Positions 28,214 to 36,470 of a stretch of 64,000 nt of DNA are shown here, one piece after another; the first letter of the stretch is position 1, and each line of letters starts with the position of its first letter. The notes beneath the pieces are model-generated. The model saw only the letters and a program-made list of their open reading frames with translations, made no database searches and was not told where the DNA came from. The stretch is from Flavobacterium cupreum. GTDB lineage: Bacteria > Bacteroidota > Bacteroidia > Flavobacteriales > Flavobacteriaceae. The translations under genes and the position numbers were made by a program. The DNA lies in the NCBI RefSeq assembly GCF_003996965.1, contig NZ_QWDM01000018.1:62001-126000 (forward strand), read 5' to 3'.

Positions 28214-29608
28214 TTACTTTACTTGCAATGTGAGCCATTTCGTGATTTCCTGCAGCGCAACAGGTGAGATGGTTTGTTCAATTTTTCCATATTCTGTTGG
28301 AAGTCCGGTTGTGCTTTCCTGGAATAAATGATTCAGATGAGGAAGTTCCTTAATCGTAACTTTTTTATTTCCTCCTTTGGCTAACGATTTTTTAATCGCC
28401 TCCAGATTTTCTTTGGGCGCTACCTGCAAATCTTTTTCGCCATTAAGTGCCAGAACGGGGCATTTTACTTTTTCCAGCACAGGTCCGGGGTTATAGCGCA
28501 GAAAGCTAACCATCCAGGGACTTGAAACTTTAGATACCTGAGCATTCACATAATCCTGAAGAGAAACATTTTCAGGTTTATCAGGATCATTTTTTGATGT
28601 TTCGGTGATATAGGCGGTCAATTGGGTTTTTAGCGCCTCAGGATCGGTATATTTTTTTACAATCTCAAAAGCTTTTTCGTTCAGGATTCTGTTTTTTTGG
28701 ATTTCAGCATCGCTTTTTCCGCCGGCTCTTGCAATTAATTCCTGTTGAGTCAAAAGTACCTGATCACCTTGTAAGCCTGGTCCTGCCAGTAAAACGATAA
28801 AAGAAACGCCTTTTGTTTCGGTCGCCACTATGGGTGCAATTAGTCCACCTTCGCTGTGACCAATCAATCCGATCTTAGCTTTGTTTATTTCTTTTCTCGT
28901 TTTCAGGTATTCAACTGCGGAGGCTGCATCAACAGCAAAATCAGCAGAGGTTGCTGTTTTAAAGATACCGCCGGATTTGCCAACGCCCCGGTCATCGTAA
29001 CGCAATACGCCTATACCGTTTTTAACGAGATAGTCCGAAAGTACAAGGAAGGGTTTGTGCCCTAACATTTCTTCATCCCTGTTTTGAGGGCCGCTGCCAC
29101 TGATCAAGACCACAACCGGAAAAACGCCTTCTTTCTTAGGGAGTGACAGCGTTCCGGATAAATTAATACCTTCTTTTGCATTTTGAAAGGTAACTTCTTC
29201 CGTATAATAAGGATAAGGTTCAGAAGGCTCCTGAGGTCTTTTGATTTTTTCCTGAACCGTATCTTCACTGCGCGATAAGTCTACATTAAATTTCTGGCCA
29301 CCCTGCTGAAATGTACCTGTAATAAGATCTCCTTTTAATTCCCCTGTATAGCTTATGCCAAGGTTGGCTGCCTCTATTAAAACGGTCGGTTCCGTAAATG
29401 TTACTTTGCTGGCTGGTAATCCAAAAGCACCCTGATCCGGACTGTCCATTGTGGCGGTATAACCACTCTCCGTTTTATGGATATGAAAAATTAGTTTTAA
29501 TTGAGCAGACTGAACTTTAAGCGTTCCCGTCCAGTTTCCGGCAATATTCTGCGCGATGCCGGAAAAAGTAATACAGCTAAACAATACAAGTACTATATTT
29601 TTTCTCAT
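28214..29608 (-). CDS. Secreted alpha/beta hydrolase with N-terminal beta domain
   Basis: Start set at the ATG at 29608, which gives a signal peptide (MRKNIVLVLFSC...SGIAQ); an in-frame TTG at 29644 would add 12 unlikely residues. Residues about 20-130 form a beta-rich domain (GNWTGTLKVQSAQLKLIF, TMDSPDQGAFGLPASKV). The rest is an alpha/beta hydrolase: oxyanion region VVLISGSGPQNRDE, DDRGVGKS, nucleophile in GLIGHSEGG, acid near LALNGEKDLQV, histidine in ELPHLNHLFQ. This architecture is common in Bacteroidota peptidase/esterase-like proteins of the S9/S33 type. Substrate unknown. Divergent from the serine hydrolase at 30039. Confidence 0.82.
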   Translation of the reverse strand: MRKNIVLVLFSCITFSGIAQNIAGNWTGTLKVQSAQLKLIFHIHKTESGYTATMDSPDQGAFGLPASKVTFTEPTVLIEAANLGISYTGELKGDLITGTFQQGGQKFNVDLSRSEDTVQEKIKRPQEPSEPYPYYTEEVTFQNAKEGINLSGTLSLPKKEGVFPVVVLISGSGPQNRDEEMLGHKPFLVLSDYLVKNGIGVLRYDDRGVGKSGGIFKTATSADFAVDAASAVEYLKTRKEINKAKIGLIGHSEGGLIAPIVATETKGVSFIVLLAGPGLQGDQVLLTQQELIARAGGKSDAEIQKNRILNEKAFEIVKKYTDPEALKTQLTAYITETSKNDPDKPENVSLQDYVNAQVSKVSSPWMVSFLRYNPGPVLEKVKCPVLALNGEKDLQVAPKENLEAIKKSLAKGGNKKVTIKELPHLNHLFQESTTGLPTEYGKIEQTISPVALQEITKWLTLQVK

Positions 29609-30038
29609 TATAAATTTTTGTGAATGTTTGAAGATAGATTCCAATAAAATTGAAAACCAAATATAGTATTTTTCTTAATTGTGAATAGTAAAATACTTCT
29701 GCAATTTGATATAAAAGCGAAAGTGTCGTTTTGATCCTTTCGCACCCATTGTTTTTTGATTGATTAAGAATTATAGCGCCTTTAAATCTGATTGCTGTGG
29801 CGTACGAATAAAATTTCATATAGATATTCAGCTTGACAAAACATGGGGATGCGCTGTTTGTTTTTTGGCTACAACGCATTGCATAACAGTGTTTTGTAAT
29901 TATTCGTACTTGTCGTTTTAATTACCCGTACTCATTTTTCGAAACAAATGTGTCCGACTGCTTTTATTCGGTCGCATAACTTTAATTGCTTCCGCAAATT
30001 TGTATCGAAATAAATTTTTAACCTTAAAAAACGATACC
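29609..30038. other. 430-base divergent intergenic region
   Basis: Separates the divergent alpha/beta hydrolase and serine hydrolase genes, so it must hold both promoters. I see ATTCGTAC/GTACTTGTCG partial inverted blocks near 29800-29930, a CCGACTGC..GGTCG hairpin near 29952-29974, and CAAATTTGTAT near 29995 that may be part of a -7 element for the + strand gene. No open frame is convincing. Confidence 0.4.
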
Positions 30039-31097
30039 ATGAAAACTTCATTACAATTGCTTGCAATACTAGTACTAACAAGTACTTTTTCTTTTGCACA
30101 AGACATTTCCAAAAAAATTGATTCTATAATAAAGGATAATTATCAAAAAAATCCTCAGGTCGGGATTAGCGTTGGTTTTATCAGGAACAACAAAGAATAC
30201 TATACCGCGTACGGCAATTTGAATGCAGAGAGTCAGGATAAAATTGATGAAAAATCACTATTCGAAATTGCCTCGATCACTAAAATTTTAACTACCAATT
30301 TAATTGCACAGGCGGTTATGGAACATAAAATAAAGTTAGAGGATTATATAGACCAGTATCTTCCGAAACAGTACGTTTTACATAAAAATCTTAAAAACAA
30401 AATAAAAATTTCAGACCTGGCATCCCATCAGTCTGGTTTGCCGGATATCGATTTTGGAAAGTTAATCGAACTCAATCCGCAACAGCCCGTAAGCAACGTC
30501 ACTGAAGAAACACTGAGCACGCTGATCAATACTTGTACGGAACTAAAAGATTACGGTACATACCGTTACTCTACGATCGGCTATACTTTACTTGGGCAAA
30601 TCTTAGAAAAAGTGTACCACAAGAGCTACGATGAGATTATTACAGAAAAAATAATAAAGCCGTTACATATGACAACTACTTTTACCAAAGATTTTGAGGT
30701 GCAAAACAAAGCAGTAGGCCATAATTCCGAGGGCGGTATCCAGGAGTTCTTTAATTGGAATGTGACCGCGCCTGCCGGGTTGGTCAAGTCTAACGCTTTT
30801 GATATGGTTGCGTTTTTAAAAGCAGTCCTCAACAAAGAGACTACAGTGGGGAAGGCAGCCATCATCACTGAAAAAATATACTATAAAGACGAAAAAAGAG
30901 AAATGGGACTGGGCACTAACATTATGACCGATGAAAAGAATACCATTTATTTGAAATCAGGGGATTCTATGGGACAATCTTCTATTATATGCTACAACAG
31001 GGCTGAAAACTGGGGCATCATCATACTGCTGACCCAAAGGAATTCAAAAATGAGACAAAACCTGCTGAATGAAATTTACGATACAGTCCTGAAATAA
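30039..31097 (+). CDS. Secreted serine hydrolase, beta-lactamase/PBP4-type fold
   Basis: Start at 30039 gives a signal peptide ending STFSFAQ; the frame is open further upstream but adds no conserved sequence. Motif 1 SxxK is ASITK in FEIASITKILTTN; motif 2 is YRYSTIG (Tyr-Ser-Thr in place of the usual Tyr-Ser-Asn); motif 3 is probably LKSGDS near residue 310 (KSG). The family includes D-aminopeptidases, esterases and class C beta-lactamase relatives. It is similar in type to the tandem set at 42-49 kb but separate from it. Substrate unknown; no claim of antibiotic resistance can be made. Confidence 0.82.
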   Translation: MKTSLQLLAILVLTSTFSFAQDISKKIDSIIKDNYQKNPQVGISVGFIRNNKEYYTAYGNLNAESQDKIDEKSLFEIASITKILTTNLIAQAVMEHKIKLEDYIDQYLPKQYVLHKNLKNKIKISDLASHQSGLPDIDFGKLIELNPQQPVSNVTEETLSTLINTCTELKDYGTYRYSTIGYTLLGQILEKVYHKSYDEIITEKIIKPLHMTTTFTKDFEVQNKAVGHNSEGGIQEFFNWNVTAPAGLVKSNAFDMVAFLKAVLNKETTVGKAAIITEKIYYKDEKREMGLGTNIMTDEKNTIYLKSGDSMGQSSIICYNRAENWGIIILLTQRNSKMRQNLLNEIYDTVLK

Positions 31098-31202
31098 TGG
31101 CGAACCGTAGTTTAAGTAACACGATGAAAATGGGAATTCATAAATTGCAGTAAAAATAATTCTTATATTCGTTTCAGCAAGCGCCTGTTAGGTGCACTAC
31201 TT

Positions 31203-31278
31203 GTCATTTTGATAAAGGAGGAATCACACGTAGCATTCCGTACAGCAATTCGCCGGACAAACCATAAGAAGTGATTTG
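31203..31278. repeat. GTCATTTCGA-family repeat, partial
   Basis: GTCATTTTGA, then GGAGGAATCACACG, and at the other end GAAGTGATTTGAT: a degenerate copy of the palindromes at 6501-6608 and 13767-13864. It lies just upstream of the small membrane protein gene, where it may form part of the leader. Confidence 0.5.
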
Positions 31279-31301
31279 ATACCCATTAAACATAAAAAAA
31301 T

Positions 31302-31493
31302 ATGGAAAATAAAAAAACATTTTCATTTACGCTTTCGATTGTAGCAATCATTTTGGGTGTTACTTTGTTTAAGCAATTCGACTTTAAAACGCTAAGATTT
31401 GAGCAGCCCGCACTGGCTGTTATCTATATCATTGTCTTCGTAGCTTCCGTTTATTTTCTGGTACGAAAACCAAAAAATCAATCTGAAAAATAG
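31302..31493 (+). CDS. Small two-helix membrane protein, unknown
   Basis: 63 residues: a charged start MENKKT, helix 1 about residues 7-24 (FSFTLSIVAIILGVTLF), a linker with KTLRFEQP, helix 2 about residues 37-54 (LAVIYIIVFVASVYFLV) and a charged tail RKPKNQSEK. The positive tail and two helices suggest an inner-membrane protein with both ends inside. I do not recognise the family. It stands alone between two repeat-rich spacers, but the ATG, A-rich leader and clean topology support it as real. Confidence 0.6.
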   Translation: MENKKTFSFTLSIVAIILGVTLFKQFDFKTLRFEQPALAVIYIIVFVASVYFLVRKPKNQSEK

Positions 31494-31519
31494 TAAATAG
31501 GTTGCTGTCGCTTTTTTAA

Positions 31520-31660
31520 CCAAGTGTCACCCTGAGCGAAATCGAAGGCTTGTCTATTGGGACAGGTCTTCGACTTTACTCACTAATAGCTGCGTGAAGT
31601 CTCCCGACTATTGCTGTGCGAAGTCTCCCGACTTCGTGCCAATCCTAATATTTTCGAGTA
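31520..31660. repeat. GAGCGAAATCGAAGG / CTCCCGACT repeat block
   Basis: Contains TGTCACCCTGAGCGAAATCG, GGTCTTCGACTTTACTCAC and two direct copies of GCGAAGTCTCCCGACT / GTGAAGTCTCCCGACT. It belongs to the common CCCTGAGCG-type dispersed palindromes. It fills most of the spacer between the small membrane protein and the convergent HxlR gene. Confidence 0.5.
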
Positions 31661-31712
31661 ATTTCTTACCCCTGTTTTCAGAATACTTCGGTATAATCTG
31701 AAATAAAATAAA

Positions 31713-32066
31713 TTATTCCTCCGTAATTTTTTTTCGGTGCGCTATTCCCCAATCGGTCAGATTGTTGATTATCGTTTGCAGGGTTTTGCCATGGTCGGTA
31801 AGGGCATATTCGATGCTTACCGGCTGGGTATCTAAAACGGTTCTTTTAATTAACTTGTTGATTTCTAATTCTTTCAATTCCTTACTCAGCATTTTGTTCG
31901 AAATGCCAACGACATCGTTCAGGATATCAGAAAACCTTCTTTTGTTATAATAACAAATCGAGGAAATAATCGCTATTTTCCATTTTCCACTCAGCACGTC
32001 CATGGAATCCTGAACGGCCATCATCTCTTTTTTGTGCTTTTCTTTTTCGCGGTAGTTACAATCCAT
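31713..32066 (-). CDS. HxlR-family winged-helix transcriptional regulator
   Basis: 117 residues with the family core DVLSGKWKIAIISSICYYNKRRFSDILNDVVGISNKMLSKELKELEINKLI and the wing VSIEYALTDHGKTL. There is a Cys near the start (MDCNYRE), typical of thiol- or electrophile-sensing members. It is transcribed away from two SDR genes across a 108-base region containing a run of GTTAC motifs that starts inside its first codons, so it probably represses itself and the SDR operon. The inducer is unknown. Confidence 0.88.
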   Translation of the reverse strand: MDCNYREKEKHKKEMMAVQDSMDVLSGKWKIAIISSICYYNKRRFSDILNDVVGISNKMLSKELKELEINKLIKRTVLDTQPVSIEYALTDHGKTLQTIINNLTDWGIAHRKKITEE

Positions 32067-32117
32067 AAGGTTACTTTGTTACTTCAAGGTTACTGTTACT
32101 TTTAGTTACAAAGTTAC
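32055..32117. promoter_or_regulatory. Seven GTTAC direct repeats, likely HxlR operator array
   Basis: GTTAC occurs at 32055, 32070, 32078, 32089, 32095, 32105 and 32113, all in the same orientation. Spacing is 15, 8, 11, 6, 10 and 8 bases. The array covers the HxlR start codon and the space upstream of the SDR promoter. Regular short direct repeats in a divergent regulator/target spacer suggest cooperative repressor binding; this is inference. Confidence 0.5.
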
Positions 32118-32137
32118 TAAAAGAAATTAATCTGTTC

Positions 32138-32145
32138 TACATTTG
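32138..32145 (+). promoter_or_regulatory. Candidate -7 element for the SDR operon
   Basis: TACATTTG matches the Bacteroidota -7 consensus TAnnTTTG and lies 29 bases before the ATG at 32175. A clear TTG at the -33 position was not found at ideal spacing. Confidence 0.45.
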
Positions 32146-32174
32146 CATCCGCAATACTATAAAAAAATATAAAA

Positions 32175-32930
32175 ATGAACAGACTAAATAACAAAGTAGC
32201 GATAGTTACAGGAGCTTCAAAAGGAATTGGAGCTGCCATAGCAAAATATTTTGCAGCAGAAGGAGCAAAAGTAGTAGTAAACTACGCATCCAGTAAAGAA
32301 GATGCAGAGAAAGTAGTAAAAGCGATAACGTACAACGGCGGAATTGCAATTGCAGTACAGGCCGATGTGTCGGTAGCAGCCGATGTGGCAAAATTGTTTG
32401 AAGCAACGAAAAATGCTTTCGGAACATTGGATATTCTGGTAAACAATGCCGGGATTTATCAATATGCCCCGATCGAAGAGGCCTTGGAGGAATCTTTCCA
32501 CAGACAATTTAATACCAATGTTTTGGGTTCTTTGTTTGCCATTCAGGAGGCTTTGAAATTGTTTGGTGAAAAAGGCGGAAACATTATCAATATCAGTTCA
32601 GGAGCCAGTAACACACCGCTGCCAACAGGTGCTGTATATTCTGCCACCAAAGCAGCTTTAGATGCCATTACGATTTCGTTGTCGAAAGAATTTAGCGGCA
32701 GAAACATCCGTATCAATTCTATTTTGCCGGGTGTGGTGGAAACAGAAGGTTCGCATAGTGCGGGCTTTATCGGAAGTGATTTCGAAGCAAAACTCGTAGC
32801 GACTACACCATTGGGCCGAACAGGTCAGCCGGATGATATCGCAAAAGTAGCCGTATTTCTGGCCTCTGATGAAGCAGCCTGGATCACGGGAGAAAAAATT
32901 TCGGTTTCTGGAGGTATTTACGGAATCTAA
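32175..32930 (+). CDS. Short-chain dehydrogenase/reductase (3-oxoacyl-reductase-like)
   Basis: 251 residues, a classical SDR. Cofactor loop TGASKGIG (residues about 12-19), NNAG (in ILVNNAGIYQY), catalytic Ser in NISSGAS, Tyr/Lys in VYSATKAAL, and GVVETEGSH after strand 6. The residue pattern after strand 2 (VVNYASS) fits NADP preference. Substrate unknown. It is the first gene of a two-SDR operon (31 bases to the next) divergent from an HxlR regulator, a layout often seen for aldehyde or quinone stress enzymes. Confidence 0.9.
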   Translation: MNRLNNKVAIVTGASKGIGAAIAKYFAAEGAKVVVNYASSKEDAEKVVKAITYNGGIAIAVQADVSVAADVAKLFEATKNAFGTLDILVNNAGIYQYAPIEEALEESFHRQFNTNVLGSLFAIQEALKLFGEKGGNIINISSGASNTPLPTGAVYSATKAALDAITISLSKEFSGRNIRINSILPGVVETEGSHSAGFIGSDFEAKLVATTPLGRTGQPDDIAKVAVFLASDEAAWITGEKISVSGGIYGI

Positions 32931-32961
32931 TTTTCAGTAGTAAAAATTAAAACAAAGCAAA

Positions 32962-33732
32962 ATGAGTAAACTAAAAAATAAAGTAACAGTAGTTACGGGC
33001 GGTAATAGTGGTATCGGATTTGGTATTGCGGAAGCATTCAGAAACGAAGGAGCCGTTGGGACCATTACAGGAAGAAATGAGAAAACATTAAACAGTGCGG
33101 TAGAAATCCTGGGTACAGATTTTATGAGCATTCCCGGTGATGTCACGAATATGGAAGATCTTGAAAACACCTTCAAAAAGACCTTCGACAGATTTGGTAA
33201 AATCGATGTCCTGGTCGTAAATGCAGGAGGTGTTGTAGACGGTCAGCAATTAGGTACCATCGATCAGGTCACAGAAGAAAATTATGATGGTTATATGAAC
33301 CTTAATTTGAAAAGTGCCTATTTCACCGTACAGAAAGCACTTCCGTATTTAAATGACGGCGCATCGATCATACTAATCGGATCAAGCGCTGCGCATCGTG
33401 CGGCACCCGGTATGGCTATTTATGCCGCAGCAAAAGCTGCAATCATAGCATTCGCCAAAGGGTTATCGCTCGATTTATTGCCACGAAAAATAAGGGTGAA
33501 TGCGCTTTCGCCGGGTTCTATTGATACGCCTGTTTTTGGAAAACTTGTACCGGAGGAACATTTAGATGAGGTAAAACAAATGTGGATCGACATTACGCCT
33601 GTAGGCCGACAAGGACTTCCGTCTGATATTGGGCATGCCGCCGTATTTTTAGCCTCGGACGATTCATCTTTTATAGTCGGCACCGAAATTCTTTCGGATG
33701 GTGGCCTTACCAATATCAGCTTAATGAAATAA
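32962..33732 (+). CDS. Short-chain dehydrogenase/reductase, second of operon
   Basis: 256 residues. Cofactor loop TGGNSGIGFG, then ITGRNEKTL (Arg at the end of strand 2 suggests NADP), VVNAGG, LIGSSAAH with catalytic Ser, YAAAKAA with Tyr and Lys, and SPGSIDTPVFG. Only moderately similar to the preceding SDR, so not a recent duplicate. Probably translated from the same mRNA; a strong terminator follows 50 bases downstream. The substrate is unknown. Confidence 0.9.
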   Translation: MSKLKNKVTVVTGGNSGIGFGIAEAFRNEGAVGTITGRNEKTLNSAVEILGTDFMSIPGDVTNMEDLENTFKKTFDRFGKIDVLVVNAGGVVDGQQLGTIDQVTEENYDGYMNLNLKSAYFTVQKALPYLNDGASIILIGSSAAHRAAPGMAIYAAAKAAIIAFAKGLSLDLLPRKIRVNALSPGSIDTPVFGKLVPEEHLDEVKQMWIDITPVGRQGLPSDIGHAAVFLASDDSSFIVGTEILSDGGLTNISLMK

Positions 33733-33784
33733 TTAATACGTCTTGTGGTTTTGCAATCGGTGTATTGAAAAACGGAAACACTGG

Positions 33785-33812
33785 AAAACTCCTTAAGAAA
33801 TTAGGGAGTTTT
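33785..33812 (+). terminator. Rho-independent terminator after the SDR pair
   Basis: AAAACTCCTTAA (33785-33796), a 4-base loop, TTAGGGAGTTTT (33801-33812) with one G-T pair, followed by TTGTTTTT. Confidence 0.85.
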
Positions 33813-33957
33813 TTGTTTTTAATAGAACTAATGCTATGCAAAGTCTTCCAACTTCACACCGCAAAGTTTATATTTTTTAATTAAAAAATTATATTATTTT
33901 TCTTATATATTTTTTTTAAAATATTTTTGTTTTAATTTATTTAAATCGATTGTAGAT

Positions 33958-35118
33958 ATGAAAAGAAAAATTAACTTAGTTAAGTATGTAACCATTTTTT
34001 TGTGGCTTTTTACATATGGCTGTTCTGAGGACAGTGATTACACTAACATCGAAAATCAGGAATCAAAAGTATTATCAGGAGCAAAAAAATGGCTAACTTC
34101 CAAACAAAACATTAGGCAAGACGACTTACAATGGAACTCCGCAATTATTTATCAGCAAAGTGTAGAGTCGTCATTTGTTGCAATTATTCCGGTTAGAACT
34201 TCGAATGAATTTCTTTTACAGAAAATAGTTTTAGAAATAAATCCGTACAATATTTCCGGAAAATTATGGGCCTTTAATTTTAAGGAAGCGCAGTCCATTG
34301 ACGAACTTCAAAAATTACCAGCTCATCAAATTTTGGAAAATTTTACAGGAGAATTAAAAATTATAAATCTTGAAAGTTTGGAATTAAAACACGCAAAATT
34401 TACTCAAGGAAAGACAGAAAATATCTTGTTTACTTCTAAAACAAAAGTAGCAGGAATTTGCAATAAATGCCATGGAGATGGAGGAGCTATTAATTTAGAT
34501 GAAGTTGTTGTGACTGGCCCTGGAGGAAATCCGTGGCCTAATCCAATTACAGATCCAATACCTAGTCCTAATCTGCCTATAGTTGGAGGCGGAGGATCAA
34601 GTGGAGGTTTGGTTATGCCGCCACCGCCTGATATTCCAATTTCAGACATATTAAAATTCTTAAGATGCTTTAGTACCTCGGCCGGAGCAAATCTAACTGT
34701 TTATTCCGAAAGTATGGGAGGAGGAAACGGTGTCGGTCATGCTTTTATAGGAATATCCCAAGGCGGTAATATGGCAGTATATGGTTATTACCCTAAAAGT
34801 GGCGGAGTATATGTAATTACGGGTCAAGGAATAATGGGTGAAAATGGTGGACATCATTACGATATGTCAGCTAGTATGATAATCACCGGTGCGCAGCTGC
34901 AGGCAATTATCAATTTATCACAAAATTATCAAAATGCGAATTATGATATAAGTTTTAACAATTGCTCTGATTTTGCAACAGAAGTATTAAATATTGCAGG
35001 CATTCAGACATCAGGATGGATTGATACTCCAAATACAGTTGCAAATATATTAAACACACTTTCTAATCATACATCTGGATCGAAAAACGCACCAAAAACA
35101 AACAGATCATGTCCGTAG
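33958..35118 (+). CDS. Lipoprotein with Pro/Gly-rich linker and LRAT/NlpC-like C-terminal domain
   Basis: 386 residues. The N-terminus is a lipoprotein signal (lipobox TYGC at about residue 22), followed by a beta-rich domain (residues 40-160) that I do not recognise. Then come AGICNKCHGDGG, resembling a small metal or haem motif, VVVTGPGG, and a flexible linker of repeated Pro and Gly (about 185-230). The C-terminal ~150 residues hold GVGHAFIGIS and NNCSDFATEVLNIAG. A His in GHAF and a Cys in NCSDFA fit the permuted papain-like (LRAT/NlpC-P60) catalytic pair. The next gene overlaps by 10 bases. A surface effector or toxin is possible; this is inference. Confidence 0.55.
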   Translation: MKRKINLVKYVTIFLWLFTYGCSEDSDYTNIENQESKVLSGAKKWLTSKQNIRQDDLQWNSAIIYQQSVESSFVAIIPVRTSNEFLLQKIVLEINPYNISGKLWAFNFKEAQSIDELQKLPAHQILENFTGELKIINLESLELKHAKFTQGKTENILFTSKTKVAGICNKCHGDGGAINLDEVVVTGPGGNPWPNPITDPIPSPNLPIVGGGGSSGGLVMPPPPDIPISDILKFLRCFSTSAGANLTVYSESMGGGNGVGHAFIGISQGGNMAVYGYYPKSGGVYVITGQGIMGENGGHHYDMSASMIITGAQLQAIINLSQNYQNANYDISFNNCSDFATEVLNIAGIQTSGWIDTPNTVANILNTLSNHTSGSKNAPKTNRSCP

Positions 35119-35495
35119 CTATCCGAATTTCAAAAATCACTGCCGTTATTTCCTTTTTAATCATTCCGGGTCTTCATGAGAATGGGCTTCCAAATGTCGC
35201 TTTATTGGGTATTTATTTTTTTCAGTTTTTTAATGATATAATTGGTACATCAGAAGAAATATTTTGGGAAGGATTTTTGGCAGTGCCTGTTTTTACTTTT
35301 CTTATTATATTTCTTCTCAGTAGAAAATTCAAAACACTTTTGATTACATTTCTTATCCTGCTGGCGGTATTAATCTATATCACCGGAATTATTAATAATT
35401 ACCAAAGAATCAATATGGGTTTTATTGCATTACTGTCTATTTATATCCTGTCATCGATGTATGTGCTAAAACTGTATACAACAAGTGGTAAATAA
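35109..35495 (+). CDS. Small four-helix membrane protein, possible immunity partner
   Basis: 128 residues with about four hydrophobic helices: ITAVISFLIIPGL, FLAVPVFTFLIIFLLS, TLLITFLILLAVLIYITGI and FIALLSIYILSSMYVLKLY. It starts inside the last codons of the preceding lipoprotein gene (10-base overlap), so the two are translationally coupled and probably work together. I do not recognise the family. Inner-membrane location and coupling to a putative cysteine-hydrolase effector fit an immunity or accessory role, but that is not proven. A terminator follows directly. Confidence 0.65.
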   Translation: MSVAIRISKITAVISFLIIPGLHENGLPNVALLGIYFFQFFNDIIGTSEEIFWEGFLAVPVFTFLIIFLLSRKFKTLLITFLILLAVLIYITGIINNYQRINMGFIALLSIYILSSMYVLKLYTTSGK

Positions 35496-35526
35496 AAAAG
35501 AGACTTCTTTTTTTTTGAAGTCTCTT
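35496..35526. terminator. Terminator between convergent membrane-protein and XRE genes
   Basis: AAAGAGACTTC (35496-35506), a loop of nine T, GAAGTCTCTTT (35516-35526). It lies one base after the stop of the upstream gene and can act on both strands. Confidence 0.8.
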
Positions 35527-35553
35527 TACAAATGCTGTATTTTTTCCTAAATG

Positions 35554-35970
35554 TTATTTGTCCTTTAGAATCTTTTCTAAATATTCAACCTTATCTTTTT
35601 CAGCCTGAACCAAACGCTCGTAAAGTTTTGTATTTTCTTCATAAGCTTCAATTAATTTATCCAGAGGGTTAAAGTTACAAATATTCTGATTGCCTATTGG
35701 TCCCTGATTAATACTGTTGTCGCTAAAACTATTAAAATAATTAAATACGCCTTCTTCCGAGAAATTTTTAATTGCCTCTACACTTACACCAAGCGCCCTC
35801 GCCACTTCTATTAATTTTTCTTCTTCTATAGTCTCGCTGTTTTCCATAATAGAAACTGCCTGCTGATTGGTTCCTAAAGCCTGCGCCAAGGCTTCCTGTT
35901 TCATGTCTTTCAGTTCACGAATACGGCTGATTTTTCGCCCTATGTGGTTTGGTTTTGTTGCTGTGCTCAT
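35554..35970 (-). CDS. XRE-family helix-turn-helix regulator with coiled-coil tail
   Basis: 138 residues. HTH_3 core in residues about 10-68: IGRKISRIRELKDMKQEALAQALGTNQQAVSIMEN, then EEEKLIEVARALGVSVEAIKNF. A middle part FSDNSINQGPIGNQ precedes a C-terminal coiled coil (LIEAYEENTKLYERLVQAEKDKVEYLEKILK). This layout is very common in Flavobacteria and the targets are generally unknown. The AT-rich region upstream with several ACAACA/TTGTTGT blocks might include its operators. Convergent with the lipoprotein/membrane-protein pair, so probably not their regulator in a simple operon. Confidence 0.85.
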   Translation of the reverse strand: MSTATKPNHIGRKISRIRELKDMKQEALAQALGTNQQAVSIMENSETIEEEKLIEVARALGVSVEAIKNFSEEGVFNYFNSFSDNSINQGPIGNQNICNFNPLDKLIEAYEENTKLYERLVQAEKDKVEYLEKILKDK

Positions 35971-36470
35971 AGCTCAAAGATAATAATTATGAATAAAAAA
36001 ATTAAGGATAAGTAAAAACATAAAATGGGTTCACTAGACCATCCTGTTATGCGACGGCAATATAAAAATAAAATACGGCTTTTCTTATAATTTTTATAAT
36101 AAACTGCGATCTGTAATCTGTACTTTGAATGTCAACTTCGACTGTTAACTATTTAAATTTTAGTCTCATTTTACAACAAAAATGTTATAATTATTTTGTT
36201 GTATTTTTTATTTCAACAAAGGTTTTTCCAACAGAAGTGTTGTAAATGTTTTGTTGTATTTTTATTTACAACAGAAATTTTACAACATAAGAGTTTTGCG
36301 TCTAATTTTAGTTTTTGTTTTTCAACAATATTTCCAATTTCACACAGCAATTGTTCACTAAACCGTCTTATTTATGCGATGGCTATTTAGAAACAAAAGA
36401 ACACGACTTTATATAATTTACAAACTGAAAACTGCAACTGCAAACTGTGACTTCTGGAATGGGTGCAAAG
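35971..36470. other. 500-base AT-rich region with TTGTTGTA / ACAACA blocks
   Basis: Between 36170 and 36300 the motif TTTTGTTGTATTTTT occurs twice, with TACAACA and CAACAAA or CCAACAG blocks between and after, so that several short inverted pairs (TGTTGTA/TACAACA) can form. Two related stretches near 36030-36110 and 36350-36440 share ATGCGA(C)GGC and TATAATTT words. No open frame has a plausible product. It may contain the promoter and operators of the XRE gene, and the end of the propeller gene at 36471. Confidence 0.4.

Noticed and set aside
36170..36300. Possible CRISPR array
   Set aside because: The repeated TTGTTGTA words are short, irregularly spaced and lack uniform repeats, and there is no cas gene.
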